This document shows, in pieces, positions 36,588 to 45,886 of a stretch of 64,000 nt of DNA. The stretch's first letter is position 1; each line of letters opens with the position of its first letter. Position numbers and translations under genes: made by a program. The notes beneath the pieces were generated by a model. The model was not told the origin of the DNA, ran no database searches, and saw only the letters and a program-made list of their open reading frames with translations. Source of the DNA: Methanofollis sp. W23 (lineage in GTDB: Archaea > Halobacteriota > Methanomicrobia > Methanomicrobiales > Methanofollaceae); the NCBI RefSeq assembly GCF_017875325.1, contig NZ_JAGGMN010000001.1, positions 2,004,140 to 2,068,139 of the forward strand, given 5' to 3'.

Positions 36588-37088
36588 ACCTCTGGAGAAT
36601 CCGGCACGAACCCCCTGCTCAGGCATATGAGATGAACATGATCATGGGTCTCCGGGATGTGTGGATCCGTGCTCCCCCTTCAAGAGCAGGACTCCACACA
36701 GAAACACCGCCGCAGTGCCGCCCCCACGATGGAGGGGGCGACAGGAATGCAGAGGGCACATCTTAAGAGACGACCTTCAGGATCAGTTCCATGGAGCATA
36801 TCCCAAAACTCTCTTTGAGTGAATATCTCCTCGAACTGAAGTGTATCCTTCCAGAAATTCTACACCCACTCCTCCACCGTGGCGGGGGGGTGCACCTCCT
36901 GGTCCCCCCTCGATTGGTCGATGACGGACCCAGTTCTAATCTCCCATCACGCCTTTCTGGCCGCCCCCAGCGGTCTGGAACAGCGCCCCAGGCGAGACGA
37001 GAGAGGGAGGGCAATTCTTCTGACCCATGCCCCGGAGATGTGGGGGTTCCTACAGGGCCGAAGAATGACTCAAGACCCGAAAAGAGAG
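36588..37088. repeat. Gene-free gap with second- and third-family repeats
   Basis: About 36600-36700 matches the second family (GGCATATGAGATGAACATG). About 36790-36880 is a third-family end (GAGCATATCCCAAAACTCTC, then CTTCCAGAAATTCTACACCC). No gene is convincing. Confidence 0.5.
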
Positions 37089-38702
37089 TTATCGCTCCTT
37101 CCTGAATGCAAAGAGCACTCCGGCCATGAGCAGCGCCGCCCCTCCGCCTGCCACACTCAGCCATGGCATGCGGCCCGAGGAGGGAGGGACGTCAGTCGAC
37201 AGGGCCGGGGTCGTCATCTCGGGAGAAGGTGTCTCCATGGGGGTTTCCTCCGAGGGAGGACCGGCAAAGACTGCGAAGGTGGTGAAGTGCGTGACACTCG
37301 CGACGACCTGGCGGTGCGACCGGTCGACCCCTGTCCTGACCTCTTCCCAGTCTCCACTCTCAGCGCAGTACCACCTGACCACGAACTCCTCGCCAGGGCC
37401 GCAGGTCTCCCACTCCTCGTCCGTGAGGGTGAAGCAGAGTTCCACGGCAGGGTCGAAACTTGCCCCATTCGGACCGCACTCCAGCACCGGGCCGACCTGC
37501 CTGAAGCCATCCTTGCCGGTGGGCGGGAGGGTGTCGGAAGAGACCTGCCTGATATCGATCATCTCCAGAGGCCTGCCAAAGATGTTCAAGGCCGTGCCTC
37601 CGGCATCAAGGGAGAGAGAAACATCTCGAGTCTGTAACGCCGCCGATGCCTCGACCTCACCGGCATTGCTGACGCTGAGGCGGGCGTTTGCGGCCTCTTC
37701 ATCCTCAAGAGTGCCCCTGTGAGCAGGGCGAGGGGTTGGTGAGAGGGAGACGACATCAGGAGTTTCGTCGACAGGCTCCAGAGGATCAGGGCGGGTGCTG
37801 GCGACCGTCCTGACCGCGGCAAGTCGCTGATAGACATCGTCACATGAGGCAGAGTTCAGGGCCCTGGTAAGGGTGGCCGCCGCCCCTGGCATATCATCTG
37901 GGTCAAGGTCGATCACCTCCCTGTCTGCGCCCCTGATCTGAGAGATAGTATCTCCTCCTGCTACTGGACAGACGCCATAGACCTGGTCCGCTCCAGGGTG
38001 CTGGACGATCACCATGCCCCGCCCCTCTGCAAGGTCCCGGGCACTGATGCCGGTCAGAGTGTACGCAAATATGCCGCTCCTTGGTACCGGCACCGTGACA
38101 CTGCGTACAGTATGGTCGCCGAAGGCCCAGAGCGTGACATTCTCCAGTCTACCGTCAGCGACACCGCTCACCCTGACATTGTCGCCCGCACTCTGGGGAT
38201 CGATCTCATCGAGTGTCACCTGAGGCAAATTAAGGACGAAAGAATAGCGGACTGTCCTGACCCCCTCGAGATTGTCCTTGTGAACAGCACCGTCTCCGTT
38301 CTCAGGAGCACTGACCGCATGCATGAGATAGTTCCCTCCGCGAGGGACGCCGCCTTTCATGGACAGGACAGAGGTGTCCCAGCGGTACGCCCATCTGTGA
38401 CTCGGCGCAACGGTGCAGAGAAGATAGTTCCCCTCAGATGCCTTGAGTGCGGGGTCATCAAGCGGGACGCCGTTGCCAAGGCCCGGGCCGGTCAGGAAGA
38501 GATAGGTCGTGTCGCTGGCGGTGTTGGTGCCAGAGATCGTGATCTCCTCGCCAAGGTAGTAGACGCCAGCGCCTTCGAGCGCGATGGTGACCTCGCCGGC
38601 ATCGCCATCATGCTCCTCAAGATCCGACGCCGTTGCCGGGAAAGAGAGGATCATGAAGCCCAGTATAACAGCAACTGAGAGTTTCAATCCATGTAAATTC
38701 AT
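37089..38702 (-). CDS. Large membrane-anchored surface protein
   Basis: 537 residues. N-terminal signal (LSVAVILGFMILSFPATAS), beta-rich repeats beginning GEVTIALEGAGVYYLGEEITISG, a Pro/Thr/Ser-rich stalk (PMETPSPEMTTPALSTDVPPSS), one C-terminal membrane helix and a short KER tail. The pattern is that of methanogen S-layer-type surface proteins, probably glycosylated. Such proteins are common in Methanomicrobiales. Ligand or role unknown. Confidence 0.75.
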   Translation of the reverse strand: MNLHGLKLSVAVILGFMILSFPATASDLEEHDGDAGEVTIALEGAGVYYLGEEITISGTNTASDTTYLFLTGPGLGNGVPLDDPALKASEGNYLLCTVAPSHRWAYRWDTSVLSMKGGVPRGGNYLMHAVSAPENGDGAVHKDNLEGVRTVRYSFVLNLPQVTLDEIDPQSAGDNVRVSGVADGRLENVTLWAFGDHTVRSVTVPVPRSGIFAYTLTGISARDLAEGRGMVIVQHPGADQVYGVCPVAGGDTISQIRGADREVIDLDPDDMPGAAATLTRALNSASCDDVYQRLAAVRTVASTRPDPLEPVDETPDVVSLSPTPRPAHRGTLEDEEAANARLSVSNAGEVEASAALQTRDVSLSLDAGGTALNIFGRPLEMIDIRQVSSDTLPPTGKDGFRQVGPVLECGPNGASFDPAVELCFTLTDEEWETCGPGEEFVVRWYCAESGDWEEVRTGVDRSHRQVVASVTHFTTFAVFAGPPSEETPMETPSPEMTTPALSTDVPPSSGRMPWLSVAGGGAALLMAGVLFAFRKER

Positions 38703-39234
38703 TGTATCTCCCTTCGTTTTTCTCAGAAGGAGGGCCGACCCGCCGTGCAGACAAAAACCAAAATCAGGATTTGAACAACCCTGGACCAGATCAGAGGATC
38801 AAACACTGTGTGATGGCGGATCATCCCTCGTATTGTTCGAGATATTGGAGAGATATTGGATATAGTTTCCGAAATATAATTCAGAACGCTCCAAGACGTT
38901 GCAGCCCCCTCGCAGCGGGATCGAGATCCCCTGATCCTTCTCCACATGGCATGAGAGAAACGAACAGACGCGCCAGGGACGGCGACACGGTCTCTGATGT
39001 CACCCGGACATAAGGGAACAGAAGAACCGCGCCCCCAAAGGGAACATATGCCTCAAAATTACTGGATGAACTCTCAGGGTGCTCAAGGTGCGGAGATGAT
39101 TCACTCACCTTCCTGTATCTTCTCGCGGGCACGGTCCCACAGGGGCGATCCAGGAGGGGGTCGGGCCCAGGTATTTCCCTGGACGCCACCCAATCGCGAA
39201 GGTTACAAGAAGGTGGAAGGGAAATGGTACTTGC
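38703..39234. other. 532-bp gap, no gene recognised
   Basis: Mixed composition with an AT-rich stretch around 38850-38890 (GATATAGTTTCCGAAATATA) that may hold a promoter for one of the flanking genes. Frames here lack recognisable domains. AAGGTGG near 39210 could serve cofG. Confidence 0.4.
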
Positions 39235-40218
39235 ATGCACCGCAGGGTGATCACCTATTCACGCAACGTCTTCCTTCCCCTCACCAATGTCTGCCAGAAC
39301 GCCTGCGCGTACTGCTGTTTCAGGCAGGCGGTGGGAGAGAGATGTGTGTTGCCGCCTGAAGAGGCACACCGGACTATCGACGTCGGCGCCCATCTTGGGT
39401 GCACTGAAGCCCTCTTCACCTTCGGAGAACGCCCGGGGGAAGTGCCCGGGTTCTCTGATCACCTTGCCGCGCTCGGCTATGCCGATATTCTTGACTATTG
39501 TTATGACCTCTGCCTGTACGCCATCAGGGCCGGGGTGCTGCCGCACACCAACGCGGGCATCCTCACCACCGCAGAACTCGAACGTTTCAAGGAGGTGAAT
39601 GCAAGCATGGGACTGATGCTGGAGACGACCGCAGACGTCCCGGCCCACCGTGCCTCGCCAGGGAAGGACCCGGAGGTGCGGATCGAGATGATCGAGGAGG
39701 CGGGCAGGCTCAGGATCCCATTCACCACCGGTCTGCTCATCGGGATCGGCGAGACCCCTGCCGACCGCGAGGAGTCGCTCCAGGTGATCGCCGACCTGCA
39801 GAGGCGGCACGGGCATATCCAGGAGGTCATCATCCAGAACTTCTGCCCAAAGGAGGGGACAGAGATGGGAGGGGCCGCCCCGGCATCGACCACGGAGATG
39901 GCCGAGACGATCACCCTTGCCCGTGAGATCCTCCCCAGGGAGGTTACCGTCCAGATCCCCCCGAACCTTGCCGATGCAGAGCACCTTATCAGATGCGGGG
40001 TCGACGACCTCGGCGGGGTCTCGCCGCTCACCATCGACTATGTCAACCCAGAACGCCCCTGGCCCCAGATCGAGGCGCTCAGGAAGATCGTCGGCGACGC
40101 AGATGTGCGCGAGCGGCTCTGTATCTATCCACGGTTTATCGAGAGGGGGTGGTACTCAGATACCATCGCCCCACTTATCCATACACTCCAGAGAGAAATT
40201 GAGGAGAGGTCATTGTGA
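39235..40218 (+). CDS. cofG: CofG, FO synthase subunit 1 (radical SAM)
   Basis: 327 residues. Radical SAM cluster Cys 20, 24 and 27 (CQNACAYC). CofG with CofH builds the deazaflavin FO, the redox core of coenzyme F420, from tyrosine and a riboflavin precursor. The FTFGERPGE and TTGLLIGIGET blocks are CofG-specific. The stop overlaps the GTG start of purC, so it heads a cofG-purC-purS-purQ unit. cofH is not in the window. Confidence 0.95.
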   Translation: MHRRVITYSRNVFLPLTNVCQNACAYCCFRQAVGERCVLPPEEAHRTIDVGAHLGCTEALFTFGERPGEVPGFSDHLAALGYADILDYCYDLCLYAIRAGVLPHTNAGILTTAELERFKEVNASMGLMLETTADVPAHRASPGKDPEVRIEMIEEAGRLRIPFTTGLLIGIGETPADREESLQVIADLQRRHGHIQEVIIQNFCPKEGTEMGGAAPASTTEMAETITLAREILPREVTVQIPPNLADAEHLIRCGVDDLGGVSPLTIDYVNPERPWPQIEALRKIVGDADVRERLCIYPRFIERGWYSDTIAPLIHTLQREIEERSL

Positions 40219-40925
40219 CAGAACAGGAACCCATCTATTGCGGAAAGGCAAAGTCTGTCTTCCGCTCTGAAAACCCCGACGAACTGATCGTAAAGTTCAG
40301 GGACGACATCACCGCCTTTGACGGTGCAAAAAAGGACGAACTCTCTTCCAAGGGAGTGTACAATGCCAGGGTCTCGGCGTACTTCTTCAGGTACCTGGAG
40401 GAGCATGGAGTCGGTACCCACTTTGTGAGGATGGACGATGAACGGACGATGATCGTCAGACCGCTGGAGATGATCCCGGTCGAGGTGATCGTCCGCAACA
40501 TCGCCGCCGGGTCGCTGGTGCGCAACTATCCCTTCGAGGAAGGCGCACCCCTCAACCCACCGGTGGTCGTCCTTGACTACAAGGACGACGAGCGGCATGA
40601 CCCGATGATCAACGACGAGATCATCGTGGCGCTCGGTTTTATGACTTTTGAAGAGATCGAGGCCGTGAAGCAGACGGCTCTGAAGATCAACGACCTGCTC
40701 AAGGTGCGGGTCGATGCGATCGGACTCGACCTCGTCGACTTCAAACTCGAATTCGGTCGGCACGGCGACGAGATCCTGCTGGGCGACGAGATCTCGATGG
40801 ACTCGATGCGCCTGTGGGACAAACAGACCCATGCCTCGATGGACAAGGACGTCTACCGCTTTGACAAGGGAGACGTGATGGCCACCTATGCCGAGGTGGC
40901 GAAGAGACTCATCGGGGAGGAGTAA
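40215..40925 (+). CDS. purC: SAICAR synthase
   Basis: A 236-residue enzyme joining CAIR and aspartate in purine synthesis. Typical GKAKSVF start, FRDDITAFDGAKK, IVRNIAAGSLVR and the C-terminal DEISMDSMRLWD motif. GTG start at 40215 overlapping the cofG stop; GGAGAGG lies just upstream. Full length. Confidence 0.96.
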   Translation: MTEQEPIYCGKAKSVFRSENPDELIVKFRDDITAFDGAKKDELSSKGVYNARVSAYFFRYLEEHGVGTHFVRMDDERTMIVRPLEMIPVEVIVRNIAAGSLVRNYPFEEGAPLNPPVVVLDYKDDERHDPMINDEIIVALGFMTFEEIEAVKQTALKINDLLKVRVDAIGLDLVDFKLEFGRHGDEILLGDEISMDSMRLWDKQTHASMDKDVYRFDKGDVMATYAEVAKRLIGEE

Positions 40926-40928
40926 AGA

Positions 40929-41174
40929 ATGAAATTCACGGCAAAGGTCACGATCGGGCTCAAGGAAGGGATGCTCGATCCCGAGGCGCGTGCGATCCAG
41001 CATGCCCTCGCCAACATCGGGTTTGCGACCGAAGGGCTCTCGACGGCGCGAGTCTTCACCATCACCCTGGAGGCAGAGGACAGGGCAGCCGCAGAAGCGG
41101 AGGTCGGGCAGATGTGCGAGCGGCTCCTCGCCAACCCGGTCATCCACCGCTACGAGGTCGAGGTAGTGGCATGA
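40929..41174 (+). CDS. purS: FGAM synthase subunit PurS
   Basis: An 81-residue alpha/beta protein with GLKEGMLDPEARAIQHALANIGF, the PurS signature. It bridges PurQ and PurL in the three-part FGAM synthase. GGAGGAG precedes the ATG. It overlaps purQ by 4 bp. Confidence 0.95.
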   Translation: MKFTAKVTIGLKEGMLDPEARAIQHALANIGFATEGLSTARVFTITLEAEDRAAAEAEVGQMCERLLANPVIHRYEVEVVA

Positions 41175-41872
41175 AGTTCGCGGTGGTCCAGTTCGGGGGG
41201 AGCAACTGCGACCGCGACGTCCAGTACGTCATCTCCGAGGTCTGCGGGGTCGACTGCGATCTGGTCTGGTACAAGGACGGACTCAAAGAGGACTATGACG
41301 CGATCGTCCTCCCTGGCGGGTTCAGTTACGGCGATTATCTCAGGGCAGGGGCGATCGCCGCACGGACCGGGATCATGGATGCGGTGGTCAGACATGCGCA
41401 GGCCGGCGGACTGGTCCTCGGGATCTGTAATGGCGCCCAGATCGGGGCGGAGAGCGGGATGGTGCCCGGCACCTTCACGATGAATGCCAGCCCGACCTTC
41501 ATCTGCAAACCGGTCTGCCTGCGGGTCGAGGAGAATACCTCGCCGTTCACCTGTCTCTTCAAGAAGGGCGAGGTGGTCAGGATCCCGATCGCCCACAAGG
41601 AAGGCCGGTACGTCGCCTCTCCTGAAGAACTCGCACGGCTCAATGCCGAAGAAAGAGTGGCGTTCCGGTTCTGCGACGAGCAGGGCGAAGTGACCCCGGC
41701 CATGAACCCGAACGGCGCCGCGGAGAATATCACCGGCGTCCTCGGCGGTCCTGCCCGCAATGTCCTCTGCATGATGCCCCACCCTGAACGGGCCTCAGAG
41801 GAGGTGCTCGGATCGGCCGACGGGAAGAAGGTCTTCCTCGGGATGATCAAGAGCATCGAAGCGCGCGAATAA
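41171..41872 (+). CDS. purQ: FGAM synthase glutaminase subunit PurQ
   Basis: 233 residues from the ATG at 41171 (ATGA overlap with purS; the frame to 41114 is an extension). Glutaminase nucleophile C86 in GICNGAQ, and the His-Glu pair in MMPHPERASEE. It delivers ammonia to PurL, which is not in this window. A small mobile element follows 18 bp after the stop. Confidence 0.96.
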   Translation: MKFAVVQFGGSNCDRDVQYVISEVCGVDCDLVWYKDGLKEDYDAIVLPGGFSYGDYLRAGAIAARTGIMDAVVRHAQAGGLVLGICNGAQIGAESGMVPGTFTMNASPTFICKPVCLRVEENTSPFTCLFKKGEVVRIPIAHKEGRYVASPEELARLNAEERVAFRFCDEQGEVTPAMNPNGAAENITGVLGGPARNVLCMMPHPERASEEVLGSADGKKVFLGMIKSIEARE

Positions 41873-41890
41873 GCGGAATATTTCGAAATT

Positions 41891-42013
41891 GACCCTTTAG
41901 AAACCCTCTCCTATTGATGAGGAGAGTATGTGTGCCGCCCACCTTCCCATAGTCTCTCTCCGGGGGCGGCACGCCTCCCACTATAGAGAATCTCAAGGGG
42001 ACCTCTCCAGGCC
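41891..42013 (+). mobile_element. MITE-like element, copy A6, internally deleted
   Basis: About 123 bp. The left end GACCCTTTAGAAACCCTC and right end GGGGACCTCTCCAGGCC match the family termini; most of the internal palindrome is gone. No target duplication is recognised. Confidence 0.5.
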
Positions 42014-42023
42014 CCTGATCCTT

Positions 42024-42317
42024 TTACTCTCTGTTGGTTTTGAAGAAGAGATTGCAGTGGCAGTGCCCGTCCCCCTCGACCTCGTCCCTGTGATAGATGC
42101 AGGGGCAGATGATCTTTCTGTCCTCCTCGGTATCGCCGCTCCTGAGCCGGCAGGGACAGTACTGTTCCCCGAACCTGAGGGTGTTGCGCGCAAGCCCCTT
42201 GATCACGGTGCGCAGTTGCTTCTCGTCCGGATTGAGGTTCCATCCGTTCTTCTGGGCATACTCTTTTGCCCAGGCAAGGATCTGCTCTTCGAGTTCTTCC
42301 TGCATCAGTTCAGTCAT
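42024..42317 (-). CDS. Ferredoxin:thioredoxin reductase-like Fe-S protein (FTR beta type)
   Basis: 97 residues from the ATG at 42317, preceded by GGTGAT. Cys at 54, 56, 71, 73, 86 and 88 in the pattern CPC ... CPC ... CHC, the FTR catalytic-subunit arrangement that holds a 4Fe-4S cluster next to a redox-active disulfide. In methanogens FTR homologues reduce thioredoxin-like partners with ferredoxin or F420-linked electrons. No thioredoxin gene is adjacent. The longer open frame to 42470 runs into repeats. Confidence 0.85.
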   Translation of the reverse strand: MTELMQEELEEQILAWAKEYAQKNGWNLNPDEKQLRTVIKGLARNTLRFGEQYCPCRLRSGDTEEDRKIICPCIYHRDEVEGDGHCHCNLFFKTNRE

Positions 42318-42348
42318 ATCATCACCTTGTCGGTACCGAACTTTAGGT

Positions 42349-42933
42349 TTGCCCAGGAGGTTATCCCAGAACTCTCTTCCCTCCTCCTCATCGATGAGCA
42401 CGATGAATGAAAATGAAGAGATCCCTGCGTTTTCATCGCGCACCCATGCATTCATCGCCTCCCCGAGCATATCCCAGAACTCTCTGGGGGGAACATCTTA
42501 TCGAACCGAAACGCATCTTTCCAGAAATTTTAAACCTTCTCCTCCACCGGGGGGTGGCGCCTCTGGCACGGGTGTCCACGTAAACGTCTCCTGGTCGGTC
42601 TGCCTGAGTGAGAGGCATGGTGCAGAGGGGAGGTACGCACGACTCAAATACGGCCATATTGCCTCTGATTCCATGGGCCTGCCCTTCAATCCGGCGCCGA
42701 TATGGGCTTATTTCGAGATGGGACTATAGAGGCGTTTATTCATCCAGTGCGGTGAGGAAAACACCCTTCTCCCGCCCTTATGCAGGGCGATATTTTTGTC
42801 AGTAATGTTTTGCCCTGTTGGTGCATGCTACGCCCCTGAGAAGGGGGGATATAATGCCCAGATTATAGACGGATTTCCAGGGGTCTGAGATTGTGGGACT
42901 CGCATGCATTCCATGAGATGGAGATGAATAATG
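42349..42933. repeat. Gene-free gap with third-family repeats
   Basis: About 42349-42480 and 42470-42560 repeat GGTTATCCCAGAACTCTC, CATCGCGCACCCATGCATTC and GAGCATATCCCAGAACTCTC. The same words occur in the same order at 32.1-32.25 kb, so it is a dispersed unit. No convincing gene. Confidence 0.5.
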
Positions 42934-43163
42934 GGCTCTGGAGAAATCCTCTTGATGTATCTCTCTGGCGAGGGACATGCCGTCCCCCGAACCCCCCGCC
43001 ACACGATTGGTCGAGGAGGGCAACGCTCTCGTCACAGGTGCCCATGATGCCTTCCCGCCCCTATCGTCATCCTGGGGGTTTGGGGACTGAGCCCCGACAG
43101 GAAGCTATGGGAAGGCAGATGACACGCATTCTCCCAAAGATACGTGAGGGCATCTACAGAACC
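42934..43163 (-). mobile_element. MITE-like element, copy A7, inverted
   Basis: 230 bp. The left end GGCTCTGGAGAAATCCTC and right end GAGGGCATCTACAGAACC are inverted copies of each other. The internal palindrome from GCCTTCCC to GGGAAGGC is present. Flanks GAATAATG and AAAATTTT show no duplication. Confidence 0.7.
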
Positions 43164-43216
43164 AAAATTTTTAATTTTCTGAAGGCAAGGGATGCCAAAA
43201 AAATATCCCGACCAGA

Positions 43217-44398
43217 TCACCGCGACCCCACCCTTGCTCCCCGCCTGAACAAGACCCAGGGATATGGGATGAGAAGGGTGAGGAGGGCGGCCGCAATGAT
43301 CGGGACCGGGAGAGTGAGGAGGGCGGCGTCGAGGGAGACGGCGTCGGCGATCGCTCCGCTCACGACCACCCCTACGCCGCCGGCCCCGACTGCCAGGCCG
43401 AGCATCAACCCCGAGGCGAGCCCGGCATTCCCTGGCATCACTTCCTGGCCCATCGCCACGGTCACCGAGAAGGTGGACCAGAGGAAGAAGCCGAAGAGGA
43501 TGAGGCCCACATAGGAGAGGACTCCGCCTGCAGTGAGGAAGAGAAGAAAGGGGGGGACCGACGCGACGAGGCCGAAGAAAGTGTACTCTTTTCTGCCATA
43601 GGTATCAGAGAGCGCCCCGCCGACGTACTGCCCGACGACACCGGCGACAAGCATCAGGGAGACGATGGTGTTGGCGACGAGCAGGTCGACCTCGAGGGCG
43701 GCATGGAGATAGGTCGGAAGAAAGGCGACGGCGGCAAAGATCGCCCATGACCGTAGCGCCCCGACACCGACGACCATCGTGATCGGCCTGAGCGAGACCG
43801 GGGTCTTTGTGTCCTTCTCCTCTGCGGTCTCTGGTGTCGGCCTGATCCCCTCATCAGGGAGGAGGTGGCCGAAAAAGACCGCCATCAGGAGACCAGGGAC
43901 GGCAAGGAAGAGGAGCCCCTGGAGACCGAAGGCCCCGACGGCCAGACCTGCAAGGACCGGGCCGAGGGCAAACCCGAGATTGCCGCCGATGACAAAGATC
44001 GAGGTAAGGCGCCCGCGGTTCTCGGTCCTGGTCAGGCGGTTGACCATCGCCATCGCCGACGGATGATACAGCGCCGCCCCGAAGGCTGCAAGACAGGCGC
44101 AGGCCAGTAAGACCGGATAACTCCCGATGAACCCGAAGACCCCGATACAGACTGAAGCAATAAGAAAGGGTATCGAGAAGGGGACAGCGATGCCGCGCCG
44201 GTCTGCAAGCCACCCCACAAAGGGCTGGAGGAGCGACGAGGTGATGTTGAACCCGGCGACCAGGAGACCGGCGACGGCGTATGACCATCCGTGCGTCGCG
44301 ATGAGCAGGGGGAGGACGGCGGGGATGACCGGCGAGTAGACATCGATGACAAAATGGCCCCACGCGAGGGCGAGGACCGACCTGAGTCCCTTCAGCAT
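43217..44398 (-). CDS. MFS transporter, fosmidomycin-resistance-like
   Basis: 393 residues with about 12 membrane helices. The HFVIDVYSPVIPAVLPLL start and GWLADRRG loop match the Fsr-like MFS branch, usually drug or small-molecule efflux. Substrate unknown. It overlaps the upstream methylase gene by 7 bp, so the two are co-transcribed. Confidence 0.85.
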   Translation of the reverse strand: MLKGLRSVLALAWGHFVIDVYSPVIPAVLPLLIATHGWSYAVAGLLVAGFNITSSLLQPFVGWLADRRGIAVPFSIPFLIASVCIGVFGFIGSYPVLLACACLAAFGAALYHPSAMAMVNRLTRTENRGRLTSIFVIGGNLGFALGPVLAGLAVGAFGLQGLLFLAVPGLLMAVFFGHLLPDEGIRPTPETAEEKDTKTPVSLRPITMVVGVGALRSWAIFAAVAFLPTYLHAALEVDLLVANTIVSLMLVAGVVGQYVGGALSDTYGRKEYTFFGLVASVPPFLLFLTAGGVLSYVGLILFGFFLWSTFSVTVAMGQEVMPGNAGLASGLMLGLAVGAGGVGVVVSGAIADAVSLDAALLTLPVPIIAAALLTLLIPYPWVLFRRGARVGSR

Positions 44399-45009
44399 GG
44401 TCCGGTCCTTTCGATCCTGAGAACCTCGACCGGGATCTCCACCCGGTCTTTCCGATGGAAGGCAAAGGTCCGTGGGATGACAAAGGAGCCCTCGACTACC
44501 CCGGTGACCTCACCCCGGCCCTTCACATAGTTCTCAATAAAGCCCAGTGATCCGGCATTGAAGATGCCGTAGACGACCGGTGCGGCCACCAGGGCGCAGT
44601 CGATGAAAGGCCGGTCGGCATGTTTTCTCTGCGCCCCAAAGGGGGGGTTCATCACGACGGTGTCGAAGGTCTGCGGGCGGAGAGGGAAAGCGGTACCGAC
44701 CTCACCGCGGAGAAGGCCAAGGTCGGCCTCAAGACTCCCGGCATTGCTGCGAGCAGTCCGCAGCGCTCCCATGTCCACATCGATCCCGACAACCTTGTCG
44801 GCCCCAAGAAGGGCCGCCCCACAGGCGAGGACACCGGTCCCGCACCCGAGGTCAAGCACCCGTCGCCCCGCGATCGCATCCTCAGTCGAGGCATGATACA
44901 GGAGGCGGGCGGCGACAGCGGCAGGTGTCGCATACTGCTCCAGTACCGGCCGTGGGGCAGGAAAACCCCTGAGTCGCTGGAGCTTCATCTCCAGGTGTTT
45001 CAGCCTCAT
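44392..45009 (-). CDS. METTL5-like N6-adenine rRNA methyltransferase
   Basis: 205 residues from the ATG at 45009 (MRLKHLEMKLQRLRGFPAPRPVLEQYATPA). SAM site VLDLGCGTGVLACG and catalytic NPPF (N6-adenine type). The N-terminal LEQY-TP block is typical of the METTL5 family, which modifies small-subunit rRNA in eukaryotes. An archaeal rRNA target is likely but not shown here. Confidence 0.88.
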   Translation of the reverse strand: MRLKHLEMKLQRLRGFPAPRPVLEQYATPAAVAARLLYHASTEDAIAGRRVLDLGCGTGVLACGAALLGADKVVGIDVDMGALRTARSNAGSLEADLGLLRGEVGTAFPLRPQTFDTVVMNPPFGAQRKHADRPFIDCALVAAPVVYGIFNAGSLGFIENYVKGRGEVTGVVEGSFVIPRTFAFHRKDRVEIPVEVLRIERTGPC

Positions 45010-45073
45010 ATGGTGCTGTACGCGTGGGTGAGGAGAGCGGATGAATATGCCGGAGAGAGACCCGCCGCCACAC

Positions 45074-45466
45074 TCACCCTCGCACGACCGAGACGGAGAG
45101 ATACGCGCCTTCGTACTCAAGGACCGCCGGGGCGGTCATGCGAAGGAGGGCCTGGTCCTCAAGGCGGGTGAGGACATGGGCGCTCCATCCGTCCATGACG
45201 CTCTCATCCTGCCACATGGTCCACGAGGTGGGGAAAGGAGAAGGACGCCTGACCTTCTTCTTCTCCACGAGGAGGGCATACAATGCCGGATGGGCATGCA
45301 CGTCCTCCTCAGAGAGGCGGAACACCGGCCCGCCGGTCACTGATCCGGCCGGGGAGGCGAGGTAATACCCGCCATAGAGAGGATACAGAAGAAAAGTGAT
45401 GACTATGATGAGGACCAGGACGGCCAGACCGAGGAGGCGGAGGGCGCGCCTGCCATGAGGCCACAT
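45074..45466 (-). CDS. Single-pass membrane protein, uncharacterised
   Basis: 130 residues from the ATG at 45466, preceded by GGAGGCAGGAG. One N-terminal helix (LLGLAVLVLIIVITFLLYPLYGG) and a soluble tail with no known motif. The frame upstream to 45589 runs through a repeat. It ends 64 bp before the methylase start. Confidence 0.65.
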   Translation of the reverse strand: MWPHGRRALRLLGLAVLVLIIVITFLLYPLYGGYYLASPAGSVTGGPVFRLSEEDVHAHPALYALLVEKKKVRRPSPFPTSWTMWQDESVMDGWSAHVLTRLEDQALLRMTAPAVLEYEGAYLSVSVVRG

Positions 45467-45499
45467 AACTCCTGCCTCCACCGGAGAGATGATGAACCT

Positions 45500-45886
45500 T
45501 CCTGAGGGAGGGGAGGGGAGGGGCGGCATCGCCTTTTTTGGGGGATTCCCCCAGACCCACAGGATGACGATGGAGCCGGGAAAACACAATCAATGACTAA
45601 AGAGGATCGTGGCTCCATGCCCATCTTCATACTGGGGATCCAAGGGCGACCACGAGCGCCCCCCCGCAAGATCGAGAAATGGGCTCTGTAAAATCAAGCA
45701 TGAACCATGGGCTCACGCATCCTTCCGAGCAAGGCACCACACAGGAACATCATCACGCCTTCCCACATCTTCGCACCGAGGGCGCAGCGCCCCCGCACGC
45801 CCGAGAGGAAGACAGCAATGAAAAGGCAGAATGGACGACCATGGCGAGGGGGATGCCGTTCCCCAATCGGCGCCCCACCTATGAGG
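45500..45886. repeat. Gene-free gap with A-type and second-family fragments
   Basis: About 45525-45610 resembles the A palindrome core and the CAATCAATGACTAAAGAGGAT block. At 45684 begins GGCTCTGTAAAATCAAGC of the second family, followed by another eroded palindrome (GCCTTCCCACATCTTCGCACC). No gene. Confidence 0.5.

Noticed and set aside
37089-38702. PGF-CTERM/archaeosortase sorting signal on the surface protein
   Set aside because: The C-terminal helix is not preceded by a PGF motif; an ordinary membrane anchor fits better.
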